A stretch of 64,000 nt of DNA from Trueperella pecoris (GCF_014926385.1 NZ_CP053291.1:1364001-1428000), one strand, 5' to 3'. Positions 52,254-63,112 are shown, counted from the first letter of the stretch. Program-made: numbers and translations. The notes: generated by a model from the sequence alone, not told the origin.

Positions 52254-53405
52254 TTACATTCCGCGGCGGTGGCGCGGGTTGTGGCGCGCTGCGGCAACTA
52301 ATCCCAAACCGGCGAATGCCGATGCGAGGGCAAGCGCGATCGAAGAATCTGCCGACGCACCGGTATTAGCTAGCACATTCTTCGTAGCCGGGGTGGCATC
52401 CGTGCCATAATGAGGCGCGGCCGGGGCCTTCATCGAGGGCACAGACTTAGGAGCCTTTAGCTTGGGTGTTGGCCCAGGCGCGGGCTGGGCGGGTGCAGGC
52501 ATGGGCTTCGAGGGTGCAGGCTTTTCTGCCTTCGGGGCCGGAGCAGGTTTCGGTCCCGGCTGAGCCTTACCCGGCGCCGTCTTCACCGCTTCTAATCGGG
52601 CAGTGGCTTCCTGCACTGCCTTTCGTGCCGATGCCTCATCAGCTTTCGCTTGGGTGAGTTGCTTCTGGGCATCTGAAAGAGGCTTGTTGAGCGCATCGAC
52701 TTTGCCGCCAAGAATCTTGACATCGCCAGCTAGGCGCGCGGCTTTTTCCAATTCATCTGCCTTAGCTTTAAGCTCCTGCGAGCTTAACCCGCCCAGTTGA
52801 CGTAGCTCTTCGTTAATGGTCTTTAGCTCTCCAAAGAGCTTGTCTGGGTCGCCTGCAGCCTCAGCAGCTTTCTTAAGTACCTCGAATTGTTTGAGGAGAA
52901 CTTCTGGGTTTCCCGCGTCTGGCGTAGTCGCCTTCGCTTTAACCGCATCTTGGTACTTGATAAAAGCTTCGTCGGCCGCTTTTTTGGCACGCTCAGCCTT
53001 CTGAAATCTTATCTGAAGAGCTTGGCCCCGTCCTTTTAGGTCAAGGGCTTTCCGAAGCTTGTCAGCTGCATCCTTGGCAGCCTTGTGCGCGGCAACAGCC
53101 TTGTCGTATTCTCCTTGGGCTGCAGCTAGTTTGGCTTTCAACTCAGCGACGGACTTCTCGACTTGGGTGACACTCTTGCCAGCATTCGCCAGCTTCGCTT
53201 GGGCATCTGCCAAAGCCTTCTGCAACTGAGCCACGTCAGTAGCAGCACGTACCACTTTCGCAGTTTCAAATCGCGCGTCTTTGCCGTCGATAGAGATACT
53301 ATGTGATTCGGCCTGAGCTATTGGTGCAGCATGAGCAGCGGGCAGGCTACTGACTGACACCATGAGCGCTGCCGCCGCTACTCCCATAATTTTACGTGTT
53401 GACAT
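52254..53405 (-). CDS. Sortase-anchored alanine-rich coiled-coil surface protein, 383 aa
   Basis: Start MSTRKIMGVAAAALMVSVSS with GGAGGA six bases upstream. Signal peptide to about residue 26 (PAAHA/AP). Long Ala/Lys/Glu coiled coil (about 55-280, for example LQKALADAQAKLANAGKSV and VAELKAKLAAAQGEYDKAV). A Pro/Ala/Lys spacer (KPAPAPKAEKPAPSKPMPAP) crosses the wall. Then sorting signal LANTGA, a hydrophobic stretch and HRRGM. Architecture recalls M-like proteins. It shares signal, coiled-coil phrases and sorting end with the next gene, so the two are paralogues. Ligand unknown. Confidence 0.88.
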   Translation of the reverse strand: MSTRKIMGVAAAALMVSVSSLPAAHAAPIAQAESHSISIDGKDARFETAKVVRAATDVAQLQKALADAQAKLANAGKSVTQVEKSVAELKAKLAAAQGEYDKAVAAHKAAKDAADKLRKALDLKGRGQALQIRFQKAERAKKAADEAFIKYQDAVKAKATTPDAGNPEVLLKQFEVLKKAAEAAGDPDKLFGELKTINEELRQLGGLSSQELKAKADELEKAARLAGDVKILGGKVDALNKPLSDAQKQLTQAKADEASARKAVQEATARLEAVKTAPGKAQPGPKPAPAPKAEKPAPSKPMPAPAQPAPGPTPKLKAPKSVPSMKAPAAPHYGTDATPATKNVLANTGASADSSIALALASAFAGLGLVAAARHNPRHRRGM

Positions 53406-53647
53406 AACGTCCTCCACAAGCTTCCCATCGGTTAATTGAGCTCGAACAACGCTACTATGCTGGCGGATCGAAAATCGTCATGAGCATCCGCCCACAGGCG
53501 TAGTCCACGGACGGGAGGTGATGATTTGTTCAGCTATCATGGCGGACGCTTTTCGGAATGTGACCTTTAACCAAGCCCCGTCCTTTCCCGCCCCTGAGCT
53601 TTTCTTGGTGATCCCGTGGTAGGAGATGATGGGCGTGTTGATGGAAC

Positions 53648-53687
53648 GTTGGGGCCCAGTTTCAACCTCGCGAAACAGGGCCCCAAC
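53648..53687 (-). terminator. Hairpin after the 733-aa surface protein gene, distal
   Basis: GTTGGGGCCC / GGGCCCCAAC stem with a 20-base loop; second of two hairpins downstream of the large surface-protein gene. Confidence 0.6.
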
Positions 53688-53692
53688 ATAAA

Positions 53693-53724
53693 GTGCCGGC
53701 GGCGAGTATTCTCGCCGCCGGCAC
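53693..53724 (-). terminator. Terminator after the 733-aa surface protein gene
   Basis: GTGCCGGCGGCGAG / CTCGCCGCCGGCAC, 4-base loop, followed on the minus strand by TTTATG. Confidence 0.75.
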
Positions 53725-53744
53725 CAGGTTTTAATGCTTAATGG

Positions 53745-55946
53745 TTACAGACCGCGGCGGTGACGCGGGGTGTGGCGAGCAGCCGCCACAAGGCCCAAAC
53801 CGCCGAGGATCGACGCCATAGCGACGGCGATCGAAGAATCCGTGGTTGCACCGGTGTTAGCAAGCTTCTTACCTTCGGCAGGCTTCTGAGCGATGACCTT
53901 ATCCGACGGAGCAGGCTCAGGCTGCGGAGCAGGAGCAGGCTCAGGCTGCGGAGCAGGAGCAGGCTCAGGCTGCGGAGCAGGGGTGGGCTCCACAGGGGCC
54001 GGCGGCACAATAGGTGCACATTCCTTCAGCCCAGATGCAACCTCGTATGCAACGCGCTTGGCCTCAAAATCGCTCTTTGCGCCGGCGATAGCCTTCTCAA
54101 GGTCGGTCAGTTCGCGTGCCGCATCATCTGCGGCGTTGCGGGCAGCTTCGAGCTTAAGAGCAACCTCTGCACGCTCAGCCTTAGTCGGACTGAGATCCTC
54201 TTCAGCTTTAGCGAGTGCTTTCTTTGCTTTTTCAACGCTGTCCGCAAGAACATTTGCGTCGCCGGCTTCAAGGGAGGCCTTCTTGGTCGCAATCACATCA
54301 TCATAGAGCTTGGAGGAGTCGCCCGCCTCAATTGAGGCCTTCTTAGCAGCTTCCAACGCCTCACGAGCAGCCTTAGCCTTCTCACCAGCATCAACAGCCG
54401 CCTTATTAGCAACCTCCAACGCCTCACGAGCAGCCTTAGCCTTCTCACCAGCATCAGCAGCCAACCGCTTGAAAGCATCTAACGCCTCACGAGAATCCGT
54501 CGTCTCCTCAGCGGCCTCAACAGCCGCCTTATTAGCAACCTCCAACGCCTCACGAGCAGCCTTAGCCTTCTCACCAGCATCAGCAGCCAACCGCTTGAAA
54601 GCATCTAACGCCTCACGAGAATCCGTCGTCTCCTCAGCGGCCTCAACAGCCGCCTTATTAGCAACCTCCAACGCCTCACGAGCAGCCTTAGCCTTCTCAC
54701 CAGCATCAGCAGCCAACCGCTTGAAAGCATCTAACGCCTCACGAGAATCCGTCGTCTCCTCAGCGGCCTCAACAGCTACCTTATTGGCCTTCGAGCTCTC
54801 CGCTTCAGCAACTGCAACCAGTGCCGGCGCTTCCTCAGCAGACTTCTGAGCTTTCTTTAATATTTGCTCAGCAGCCTGCTTTTCAAGATTGGCCTCTCGA
54901 GCAACAGCGTTAGCTGCGTCAAGTTTTTGCTCAGCCTCTGCTAATACTTTGCGCGTAAGCTCAATATTCTTTTCAAGCCCAGCTCTCTCGGTGGGCTCAT
55001 CCGTCTCTTCAAGATGAGAAGTAAAAAGCTCAATCTCATTTTTAAGGCTCTCTACCCGGAGTTCAGCTTCTTCAACTTTATTGTCGGCATCGACCTTAAC
55101 TGCTTGAGCTTCGACAAGCTTCCTTTCTGCCACAGCTACATCGGCTTTGGACTTAGCCACGAAGGCAACAGCATCGAGAGCCCTTTTCTCAGCAGCATCG
55201 AGTTCAGCGTCAGCTTCCGCCTCAGCCTCCTCAGCCGCACGCAACAACTCAAGCGCACCCTTAGCATCTACGTCAGCTTCCGCCTCAGCCTCCTCAGCCG
55301 CCTGCGAAGCAGCAAGAGCCTCCTCAGCCTTCACATCAGCTTCCGCCTCAGCCTCCTCAGCCGCACGCAACAACTCAAGCGCACCCTTAGCATCTACGTC
55401 AGCTTCCGCCTCAGCCTCCTCAGCCGCCTGCGAAGCAGCAAGAGCCTGCTCAGCCTTCACATCAGCTTCCGCCTCAGCCTTCTCAGCCGCCTGCGAAGCT
55501 TCATACGCAACCTGTGCAGCCCGTTCTAAGTCAAGTGCCCTCTTGTACTTGTCATAGGCTTCCTGGGCGGCCTTCTCAGCGGCAACAGCCTTGTCATACG
55601 CCGCCTTCGCCTGAGTAAGGGCTTCCTTCGCACTGGCAACCGCCTTCTCCGCTGCAGCAACCTTGTTGCCAGCACCGAGGTCAGCCTTGATCGCGTCCGC
55701 CAGCTTGGCCTGCGCATCTGCCAGCGCCTTCTGCAGTTCAGGAAGCTTCGCCTCAGTCGCGGCCAGACGAGTCTTCGCCGCCTCCAGGGCAGCCTTCGCG
55801 GCAGCAACCTGGGTTTCCTTATCCTTGATCGAAATACACTTAGGCTGATCACCTTCAGTTGCAGGCGCAGCATTAGCCACAGCCGTACCACTAGCGGAAA
55901 CAACAAGCGCTGCAGCCGCGATACCTGCAAATGTGCGGGTTGACAT
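53745..55946 (-). CDS. Sortase-anchored repeat-rich coiled-coil surface protein, 733 aa
   Basis: Start MSTRTFAGIAAAALVVSASG with GGAGGA upstream; signal peptide to about residue 26 (VANA/AP). Almost the whole chain is Ala/Glu/Lys coiled coil. Residues about 160-245 hold 21-residue (three-heptad) repeats with EAEAEADV and LLRAAEE or AASQAAEE. Residues about 390-515 hold three 42-residue (six-heptad) repeats with TTDSREALDAFKRLAADAGE. Then a PEPAPAPQ triple repeat, LANTGA, a hydrophobic stretch and HRRGL. Like streptococcal M proteins it should form a rod from the wall; it probably binds host factors, which is inferred. Repeat number is likely to vary between strains. Confidence 0.9.
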   Translation of the reverse strand: MSTRTFAGIAAAALVVSASGTAVANAAPATEGDQPKCISIKDKETQVAAAKAALEAAKTRLAATEAKLPELQKALADAQAKLADAIKADLGAGNKVAAAEKAVASAKEALTQAKAAYDKAVAAEKAAQEAYDKYKRALDLERAAQVAYEASQAAEKAEAEADVKAEQALAASQAAEEAEAEADVDAKGALELLRAAEEAEAEADVKAEEALAASQAAEEAEAEADVDAKGALELLRAAEEAEAEADAELDAAEKRALDAVAFVAKSKADVAVAERKLVEAQAVKVDADNKVEEAELRVESLKNEIELFTSHLEETDEPTERAGLEKNIELTRKVLAEAEQKLDAANAVAREANLEKQAAEQILKKAQKSAEEAPALVAVAEAESSKANKVAVEAAEETTDSREALDAFKRLAADAGEKAKAAREALEVANKAAVEAAEETTDSREALDAFKRLAADAGEKAKAAREALEVANKAAVEAAEETTDSREALDAFKRLAADAGEKAKAAREALEVANKAAVDAGEKAKAAREALEAAKKASIEAGDSSKLYDDVIATKKASLEAGDANVLADSVEKAKKALAKAEEDLSPTKAERAEVALKLEAARNAADDAARELTDLEKAIAGAKSDFEAKRVAYEVASGLKECAPIVPPAPVEPTPAPQPEPAPAPQPEPAPAPQPEPAPSDKVIAQKPAEGKKLANTGATTDSSIAVAMASILGGLGLVAAARHTPRHRRGL
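54401..54778 (-). repeat. Three 126-bp tandem repeats inside the surface gene
   Basis: Units start at 54401, 54527 and 54653. They are identical except at the last two bases of the third, so the duplication is recent. Each encodes 42 residues (six heptads). A partial unit precedes them on the left (54320-54400). Confidence 0.92.
55211..55462 (-). repeat. Two further 126-bp tandem repeats inside the surface gene
   Basis: Units start at 55211 and 55337, each built of two related 21-residue blocks; a third partial block follows. The period equals that of the other array although the sequence differs. Confidence 0.9.
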
Positions 55947-56217
55947 GATGTCCTCCAAGAGTCCTCTACGTTTATGCAAACGAGTTTCATTTCACAGGCT
56001 ACACTTGGGCGCAGCCCTACGAGCAGGAGTCAATTTATCACAGCTCCCAGCCAACTCTCAGAGAAGTCACAATATTCACACGAGCCACACATCTTCGTGA
56101 CTCGCGTGTCCCACTTACACAAACCCCGCAAACAGGTAGAATGGCGCGATTTTAGCCACTAAGACGACATGCACATACAACAAACCACATCTCAACAGAT
56201 GGGCAAACTCACTACAC

Positions 56218-57636
56218 CTACTCGTAAGTTTTCCCCAAATAAACCGGATTCATCAGATTCTCCAAAGACAACGCCTCATCCAATTGTTCCTCCGTCAACA
56301 AACCACGCTCAAGAATAAGATCCCGCACACTCCTACCCGTACGGGCAGCCTCCTTACCAACAGCATCCCCCTGAGAATGCCCAATCAACTCATTCAGGTA
56401 CGTGATAATCCCGATAGAGTTAACCACATAAGCTTGGCATATCTCCTCATTCACCGTAATCCCATCAATACACCGCTCCCGCAACACCGCCAACGCATTC
56501 GTCAAAAGCTCAATATCTTCAAAAAGACACTCAGCGATCACCGGCTCCATCACATTCAGCTGAAGCTGCCCCGCCTCCGCGGCCATCGTCACCGTCATAT
56601 CATTGCCGATAACCTTAAAACACACCTGGTTGACGACCTCAGGGATGACCGGATTGACCTTGGCCGGCATGATCGAAGAACCGGCCTGCATCTCCGGGAG
56701 ATTAATCTCGTTCAGGCCCGCGCGCGGACCGGAAGACAGCAGGCGCAGATCGTTACAAATCATCGACACCTTGGTCGCGATACGTTTAAAGGCGCTCGAC
56801 ATGGCCACGTAGACACCAGTGTCCGACGTCGCCTCAATGAGATTGGGAGCCGGAATAACAGGCAGGCCAGACACCTCAGCCAGGCGCGCGACCACGGCCT
56901 CCTGGAACCCGTCGGGAGTATTGAGCTTCGTTCCGATCGCCGTCGCCCCAAGATTGACCTCAAGCAACAACTCCATCTGCCGCGAAACGTTACGCACCTC
57001 CTCATCCATCAGAACACGGTACGCAGCAAACTCCTGCCCCACCGTCATCGGCACCGCATCTTGGAGCTGCGTGCGCCCCATCTTCAGCACGTGCATGTTC
57101 TTCTGCGCGATACGGTCAAACGATTCGCGTAGCGCCTCCAGCTCGTGGATAAAGTCCGCACACATGCGGTACAACGCGATGCGGAAGCCGGTCGGGTAAG
57201 CATCGTTGGTTGACTGGGACTTGTTGACGTCGTCGTTCGGATGCACGACGCCGTAATCCCCCTTCTCGCGACCCAGCGTTTCGAGCGCGAGATTGGCGAC
57301 GACCTCGTTGGTGTTCATGTTGACCGACGTGCCGGCGCCGCCTTGGAAAGCATCGACCGGGAACTGGTCCATGCAACGACCCTCATCAATGATGAGATCG
57401 CAGGCCTTGACAATGGCGTTGGCAACCTTGGCTGGAAGAACATGCTTGTCGCGATTAGCCAGCGCCTCAGCCTTCTTCACCATGACCATGCCACGAATAA
57501 ACTCGGGGGTGTCGTTGATTGTGCGCCCAGAGATCGGGAAGTTCTCAATCGCACGTTGTGTATGGACCCCGTAATAAACGTCGGATGGAATCTCGCGGGT
57601 GCCCAGAAGGTCTTCTTCTACGCGGAACTGTGACAC
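56218..57636 (-). CDS. aspA: Aspartate ammonia-lyase (aspartase), 472 aa
   Basis: Converts L-aspartate to fumarate and ammonia. GTG start at 57636 ([19 protein letters not shown]) with GAAGGAG seven bases upstream; the open frame upstream is not coding. [17 protein letters not shown], then [23 protein letters not shown], then [14 protein letters not shown], then [14 protein letters not shown], and the superfamily signature [11 protein letters not shown] with the catalytic-loop Ser. Under anaerobic growth it can feed fumarate respiration. A carrier of the aspartate exchanger type lies 4 kb upstream, a functional match. Confidence 0.96.
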   Translation of the reverse strand: MSQFRVEEDLLGTREIPSDVYYGVHTQRAIENFPISGRTINDTPEFIRGMVMVKKAEALANRDKHVLPAKVANAIVKACDLIIDEGRCMDQFPVDAFQGGAGTSVNMNTNEVVANLALETLGREKGDYGVVHPNDDVNKSQSTNDAYPTGFRIALYRMCADFIHELEALRESFDRIAQKNMHVLKMGRTQLQDAVPMTVGQEFAAYRVLMDEEVRNVSRQMELLLEVNLGATAIGTKLNTPDGFQEAVVARLAEVSGLPVIPAPNLIEATSDTGVYVAMSSAFKRIATKVSMICNDLRLLSSGPRAGLNEINLPEMQAGSSIMPAKVNPVIPEVVNQVCFKVIGNDMTVTMAAEAGQLQLNVMEPVIAECLFEDIELLTNALAVLRERCIDGITVNEEICQAYVVNSIGIITYLNELIGHSQGDAVGKEAARTGRSVRDLILERGLLTEEQLDEALSLENLMNPVYLGKTYE

Positions 57637-57733
57637 GTAAACTCCTTCACCTACGGCTCGTCTCTGAACCGGTATTGCCTGTGTCACTATCCTAACCGCA
57701 GGTGGAGCCCCAGCGGTGGCGAAAGAACAAGAA

Positions 57734-57771
57734 TGGGCGGGAGGCTGGCCCGAAGGCCACCCTCCCGCCCA
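57734..57771 (-). terminator. Terminator after ilvC
   Basis: TGGGCGGGAGG-c-TGGCC / GGCCA-c-CCTCCCGCCCA stem with a short cgaa loop, then TTCTTGTTCTTTC on the minus strand; ends the ilvBNC transcript. Confidence 0.8.
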
Positions 57772-57781
57772 CATGTGCAAT

Positions 57782-58816
<1,035 letters not shown>

Positions 58817-58843
58817 TTAAAATTGAGATGGACTGCTTGGCAT

Positions 58844-59380
58844 TTATGCTCCGCGCAACTGCTTGCGCTCGGCCTGGACAGCTTCGGTCATCGACCGCGA
58901 TCCGCGCGAGATAGCCACGGCACCGGATTGGACGATCTCCTTGACACCATACGGCTCGAGCGCGGACAACAGCGCCTTGATCTTGGCATCCGAGCCGGTG
59001 GCCTCGATGGTGACGGCATCCGGGACGACGTCGACAATATGGGCCCGGAACAGCTCGACAACCTGGATGACGCTCGTGCGCGAGGCATCGTCGGCCTTGA
59101 CCTTGACCAGGATCAGCTCACGCTGAACCACGTTCTCCGGCTCGAGCTCACTGATCTTAATGACATTGACCAGCTTGTTGAGCTGGCGGGTCAGCTGCTC
59201 GAAGGAGGACTCGGCGGTGTCGATCACCAACGTGATGCGCGAAAGCTCCGGGTCGTCCGTCGGGCCAACCGCCAGCGAATGAATATTAAACGCGCGGCGT
59301 GCGAAGAGACCCGAGACGCGGGCCAAGACGCCCGGCTTGTTCTCAACGAGAACCGACAAAGTGCGACGGTGGCTGATCAT
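58844..59380 (-). CDS. ilvN: Acetolactate synthase small (regulatory) subunit, 178 aa
   Basis: Valine-sensing partner of IlvB. ACT domain at the N-terminus: [51 protein letters not shown]; second domain with [46 protein letters not shown]. The start lies within the ilvB stop (ATGA overlap), so the two subunits are translationally coupled. Confidence 0.97.
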   Translation of the reverse strand: MISHRRTLSVLVENKPGVLARVSGLFARRAFNIHSLAVGPTDDPELSRITLVIDTAESSFEQLTRQLNKLVNVIKISELEPENVVQRELILVKVKADDASRTSVIQVVELFRAHIVDVVPDAVTIEATGSDAKIKALLSALEPYGVKEIVQSGAVAISRGSRSMTEAVQAERKQLRGA

Positions 59381-61176
59381 GCTTGTTCCTCTTCGTGCTT
59401 CGGGCGCAAATCGCGCGCATACAAAATGTCATCGTTGGAAACCCCGGACGGCACCATGGGCCACACCATCGAATCCGGTGAGACGACGAACTCAACGACG
59501 ACCGGGCGGTCATTAATCGACATCGCCTCCTCGATCGCCTTGTCCACATCCTCCGGGCGCTCGACGCGGATGCCGTGGCAGTCGTAGGCGTCGGCCAGTT
59601 TGACGAAATCCGGGATGCGCCGGGTACCGTGGCCGGTGTTGAGGTCGGTGTGGGAGAAACGCCCGTTGTAGAAGAGGTTCTGCCACTGCCGCACCATTCC
59701 CAGCGAGGAGTTGTTGATGAGCGCGACCTTGATCGGGATGTCGTTCAGGCGGCAGGTGGCCAGCTCCTGATTCGTCATCTGGAATGAGCCGTCGCCGTCG
59801 ATGCACCACACGGTCTTGTCCGGGTTACCCACCTGGGCGCCCATCGCCGAAGGAACTCCGAATCCCATCGTGCCGGCGCCACACGAGGTGACCAGCTGCC
59901 CGGGGAATTTCCATTGGATGAACTGCTGGGACCACATCTGGTGCTGGCCCACACCCGTGGTGAAGATCGAATCGGGGGCAAGTGCGCCGAGGCGAGAGAT
60001 GACGTATTGGGGGCTCATCAGCCCATCGTCAGTGTCCTCGTAACCGACGGGGTAGGTTTGGCGCAGTTTGTTCAGATAGGTCCACCACTGCGTCAAGTCC
60101 GCGGCCCCGTACTGGTCGTAGGTATCTTCCATCTCCTCCGCGAGCGCGATGATGGTCTCCCGCAGGTCGCCCAGGATGGCGACGTCGACCGCACGGTTCT
60201 TGCCGATCTCCGCCGGATCGATATCGGCCTGGATGACCTTCGCGTTCGGTGCGAACTCGTCAAGCTTGCCTGTCACCCGATCATCAAAACGTGCCCCCAG
60301 CGTGATGAGGAGATCGGACTTTTGCAGGCCGGCCACCGCCGGAACCGTGCCGTGCATGCCGGGCATACCGAGATGGTGCGGGTCGGCGTCGGGGAAGGAG
60401 CCGCGGGCATTGAGCGTGGTCACCACCGGGATACCGGTCAGCTCCACGAGTTCCTTAAGCTCCTGATGGGCGCGCGAACGGATGAGGCCGCCGCCCACAT
60501 AGAAGACGGGCTTCTTTGCGCCCGCGATGAGCCGCGCGGCTTCGCGCACCTGACGCAGGTTGGGCTTGGTTTGCGGGCTATAGCCGGGCATGTCCATCTG
60601 TGGGGGCCAGACGAATTCGCACTCTTCGATCTGGGCAGACTTGGTCACGTCGATCAGCACCGGGCCTGGCCGCCCCGAGGAGGCGAGGTAGAAGGCCTCC
60701 GCCATACGCGCCGGGATGTCATTGGCATCCGTGATCAGGAAGGAGTGCTTGACCAGTGGCATGGTGGCGCCGATGATGTCAGCTTCCTGGAAGGCGTCCG
60801 TGCCGATGAGGGACGCGCCGACCTGCCCGGTGATCGCCACCAGTGGGACGGAGTCAAGATTCGCGTCAAGCAGCGCTGTCACGAGGTTCGATGCGCCCGG
60901 CCCGGAGGTGGCCATGCATACGCCGACCTCGCCCGTCGATACCGCAAGCCCTTCCGCAGCGTGGCCAGCGCCCTGCTCGTGACGCACCAGAATGTGGCGA
61001 ATCGACGACTCGAAAATCGCATCGTAGAGCGGAAGCGCTGCGCCTCCGGGCAGGCCGAAAATGTTCTTCACGCCGAGCTCTTCGAGAGAGCGAATGACAG
61101 CACGGGCTCCCGTGGTTGTCTCGCGGATAGTGTCCGCCCGATCGTTGACCTGGTGCGGGGTGGGCGCCATAGCCAT
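59377..61176 (-). CDS. ilvB: Acetolactate synthase large subunit, 599 aa
   Basis: TPP- and FAD-dependent enzyme making acetolactate or acetohydroxybutyrate from pyruvate. Start [12 protein letters not shown] with AAGGAGGA four bases upstream. Catalytic Glu in [37 protein letters not shown] motif [29 protein letters not shown]. First structural gene after the leader peptide and terminator at 61216-61301, hence subject to attenuation by branched-chain amino acids. Confidence 0.97.
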   Translation of the reverse strand: MAMAPTPHQVNDRADTIRETTTGARAVIRSLEELGVKNIFGLPGGAALPLYDAIFESSIRHILVRHEQGAGHAAEGLAVSTGEVGVCMATSGPGASNLVTALLDANLDSVPLVAITGQVGASLIGTDAFQEADIIGATMPLVKHSFLITDANDIPARMAEAFYLASSGRPGPVLIDVTKSAQIEECEFVWPPQMDMPGYSPQTKPNLRQVREAARLIAGAKKPVFYVGGGLIRSRAHQELKELVELTGIPVVTTLNARGSFPDADPHHLGMPGMHGTVPAVAGLQKSDLLITLGARFDDRVTGKLDEFAPNAKVIQADIDPAEIGKNRAVDVAILGDLRETIIALAEEMEDTYDQYGAADLTQWWTYLNKLRQTYPVGYEDTDDGLMSPQYVISRLGALAPDSIFTTGVGQHQMWSQQFIQWKFPGQLVTSCGAGTMGFGVPSAMGAQVGNPDKTVWCIDGDGSFQMTNQELATCRLNDIPIKVALINNSSLGMVRQWQNLFYNGRFSHTDLNTGHGTRRIPDFVKLADAYDCHGIRVERPEDVDKAIEEAMSINDRPVVVEFVVSPDSMVWPMVPSGVSNDDILYARDLRPKHEEEQA

Positions 61177-61215
61177 AGTTCCTCCTTGAGAATCTGCCGA
61201 CGATCATTCAGGCAT

Positions 61216-61241
61216 TAAAAAACCCCTCGGGTTTCGAGGGG
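61216..61241 (-). terminator. Attenuator terminator in the ilvBNC leader
   Basis: CCCCTCG / CGAGGGG with a 5-base loop, followed on the minus strand by TTTTTT. It lies between the leader peptide and ilvB, 40 bases before the ilvB start. Confidence 0.88.
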
Positions 61242-61275
61242 CGCACCGCAGGTCAGCTTCTACCTGCTGGTGCGC
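61241..61275 (-). promoter_or_regulatory. Upstream leader hairpin of ilvBNC
   Basis: GCGCACC and GCAGGT pair with ACCTGC and GGTGCGC (one bulged base) over the end of the leader peptide. An alternative pairing GTCAGC (61274-61279) with GCTGAC (61252-61257) competes with it. The alternatives are visible; which one controls the terminator is not resolved by reading alone. Confidence 0.65.
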
Positions 61276-61301
61276 TGACTTACTACGAGAATAATCGACA
61301 T
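61260..61301 (-). CDS. ilvBNC leader peptide, 13 aa
   Basis: MSIILVVSQRTSR then TAG. Five consecutive control codons, Ile-Ile-Leu-Val-Val (ATT ATT CTC GTA GTA), match the three amino acids the operon makes. ilvB leader peptides with such codons are known in Corynebacterium. TATTCT (61308-61313) ends six bases before the ATG, so the leader may be translated from a leaderless message. Confidence 0.85.
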   Translation of the reverse strand: MSIILVVSQRTSR

Positions 61302-61307
61302 GCCTCA

Positions 61308-61313
61308 AGAATA
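61308..61313 (-). promoter_or_regulatory. -10 box of the ilvBNC promoter
   Basis: TATTCT on the minus strand, six bases before the leader-peptide ATG; TTGTGG 16 bases upstream may be the -35. Confidence 0.5.
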
Positions 61314-61456
61314 ACCGGATGGGAAGTTGCCACAAAATCAAAAAGCCGGCATCTCACATCGTGGATTACGGTCTTGGAAGGCGAGTTTCGTCGACGACGC
61401 CGTCGGTACTCCCCTCTCTCGGATACATATCAAGGCCAGGTGCAGGGCAGATGCAC

Positions 61457-61493
61457 GTGTGGGCCCGAAACCTCCAAGGCTTCGGGCCCACAC
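61457..61493 (-). terminator. Hairpin after the AspT/YidE-type carrier gene
   Basis: GTGTGGGCCCGAA / TTCGGGCCCACAC perfect stem with an 11-base loop, 14 bases past the stop codon; no T run. Confidence 0.65.
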
Positions 61494-61507
61494 GGCGTCG
61501 TCAATCC

Positions 61508-63112
61508 TTAGGGCATCGAACCGAGAATCGTCGCAACGAGGATCTTGCCGATCATGGCCGCCGGGTAGACCAGCGCGTAGCCCAGGGCCACGCGAGGATC
61601 GGAACTCGTGCGGGTGTTGGCGAAGGCCAGGACGGCGGGCTGGGTCTGCGCGCCGGCAAGCATGCCGGACAGCTGTGTGCCGCCGATCTTGAACACCGAA
61701 CGCATCGTGACATACAAGCCTGCCGCGAGTGCCGAAGTGATCACGAAGCCAAGAACGAGGATCTGGATCCACGCACCCGAGGAGAACGCCACGAGAATCT
61801 GACGACCGGCGTTCGTGCCGGCCTGCGCGAGGAAGAGTAGCAGGCCGATCTCCGCAAGGACCGCACACGTCGTATTCGGAAGAGCGGTCACTTGCTTGCC
61901 GATGCGGCCCAGGCGGCCTAGGACGAGACCGACGATGAGCGCGCCAGCAGCCGCGCCGATCGCGAAGGTCGAACCGCCCGGAAGTGGGATACGGATCGCA
62001 CCAATGGCCATGCCGAGGGCGACGCCAAGGCCGAGGGTGACGGGGTTGATGTCCGTCAGGCCCTTCGACGAATCGCCAAAGTACTTCGAGATAGCCTTCA
62101 TGTTCGACGTCGGGGCGATCACGCGCACGCGGTCACCCATTTCAAGCATGAAGCCTGGGATTGCCAGCATGTCGTTGTCTCCGCGGCGAACGCGGGAAAC
62201 GGTGGCACCAAACTTGGCAGACAGCTCCTCATCGAGGGCCGCGATCGTCCTGCCGGCGATCTTCGGATCCGAGACGGTGATGCGACGGAAATCGAGGTAA
62301 CGACGATCCGCACGCAACGAATGCGAGGAACGGTGGCCCACCAGCTCCTCGAGCTGCTGGAGTTCGGCGACACTACCCACGACCGTGAGCAGGTCGTCCT
62401 TTTCGACGATATCGTTGCGCGTCGGGATCCAGATCGGGCCCGTCTCGCCGCGGCGCATACGCGAAATTTCCACCGGCTTCTTCAGCAGGCCAATCAGCTC
62501 GCCCAAGCGCGGCCTGTCGTCGCGGTCAACGCGCAGGTTCATGTGGGTGACGGGCTCGGGCTTGTCAGTGTCCTCGCTGGCCTTGCGCAGTGCTGCGGCC
62601 GCAGCAATCATCATGCCAATCACGCCGAAGAGGTAAGCGATCGAGTAGCCAACCGTAGCAGCCGCCGGGTCCCCAGCTGCCTCACCGGCCGCCGACAGCG
62701 CCGGGGTGTTCGTCACGGCACCCGCGAAGGTACCGGCGATCAGGGCGATATCCATGCCGAAAACAAACTTGCCCACGCCGTAGGCAATTGCCGCCACGAG
62801 CAGGTAGAGAAGCATGAGCGTGCCCATCGGCCCCACGGCCTTCTTCACATTCTCAAAGAACGACGGGCCGGAGTTGTTACCTATCGCGAAGGCGAAGAGT
62901 GCAAGGCCCATGTGACCGATCTCGTGAGGAACAACCACCTCGATCCCCATCGAGGTGCCCCACGCGGAAATCGCGATAGCGACAAAAAGAACCGCAGCCG
63001 CACCCAGCGATACTCCCTTGACCTTCACATGCCCAAAAAGCATGCCGAGGCCGACGAGGAAGAATACGAGGAGAACGGTCTGCGAGGAAAGAAACTGGAA
63101 AACAGCAGTCAT
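61508..63112 (-). CDS. AspT/YidE-family membrane carrier with two TrkA_C domains, 534 aa
   Basis: Membrane protein of the aspartate-alanine exchanger family. The start at the second ATG (MTAVFQFLSSQTVLLVFFLVG) has AAGG six bases upstream. Five or six TMs, then a cytosolic part with two TrkA_C (RCK_C) domains near residues 205-290 (ISRMRRGETGPIWIPTRNDIVEKDDLLTVVG) and 295-380 (VSRVRRGDNDMLAIPGFMLEMGDRVRVIAP), then five or six more TMs. The substrate could be aspartate/alanine or another carboxylate. The nearby aspA makes aspartate plausible, but ilv genes on both sides also allow a keto-acid or amino-acid exporter. Confidence 0.85.
   Translation of the reverse strand: MTAVFQFLSSQTVLLVFFLVGLGMLFGHVKVKGVSLGAAAVLFVAIAISAWGTSMGIEVVVPHEIGHMGLALFAFAIGNNSGPSFFENVKKAVGPMGTLMLLYLLVAAIAYGVGKFVFGMDIALIAGTFAGAVTNTPALSAAGEAAGDPAAATVGYSIAYLFGVIGMMIAAAAALRKASEDTDKPEPVTHMNLRVDRDDRPRLGELIGLLKKPVEISRMRRGETGPIWIPTRNDIVEKDDLLTVVGSVAELQQLEELVGHRSSHSLRADRRYLDFRRITVSDPKIAGRTIAALDEELSAKFGATVSRVRRGDNDMLAIPGFMLEMGDRVRVIAPTSNMKAISKYFGDSSKGLTDINPVTLGLGVALGMAIGAIRIPLPGGSTFAIGAAAGALIVGLVLGRLGRIGKQVTALPNTTCAVLAEIGLLLFLAQAGTNAGRQILVAFSSGAWIQILVLGFVITSALAAGLYVTMRSVFKIGGTQLSGMLAGAQTQPAVLAFANTRTSSDPRVALGYALVYPAAMIGKILVATILGSMP

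Larger units (their letters stand above)
53406..53744. other. Intergenic region between the two surface-protein genes
   Basis: No gene is seen. The part next to 53405 holds a plausible minus-strand -10 (CATAGT) and the ribosome-binding site for the 383-residue protein. The part next to 53745 holds two strong hairpins (listed separately). Between them nothing is recognised. Confidence 0.6.

Noticed and set aside
54401-55462. Regular repeats that might be taken for a CRISPR array
   Set aside because: The units are 126 bp, contiguous without unique spacers, in frame, and encode coiled-coil heptads; no cas genes are present.
59914-61218. 434-codon plus-strand frame opposite ilvB
   Set aside because: Pure antisense shadow of a well-supported gene; it also ends in the attenuator region.
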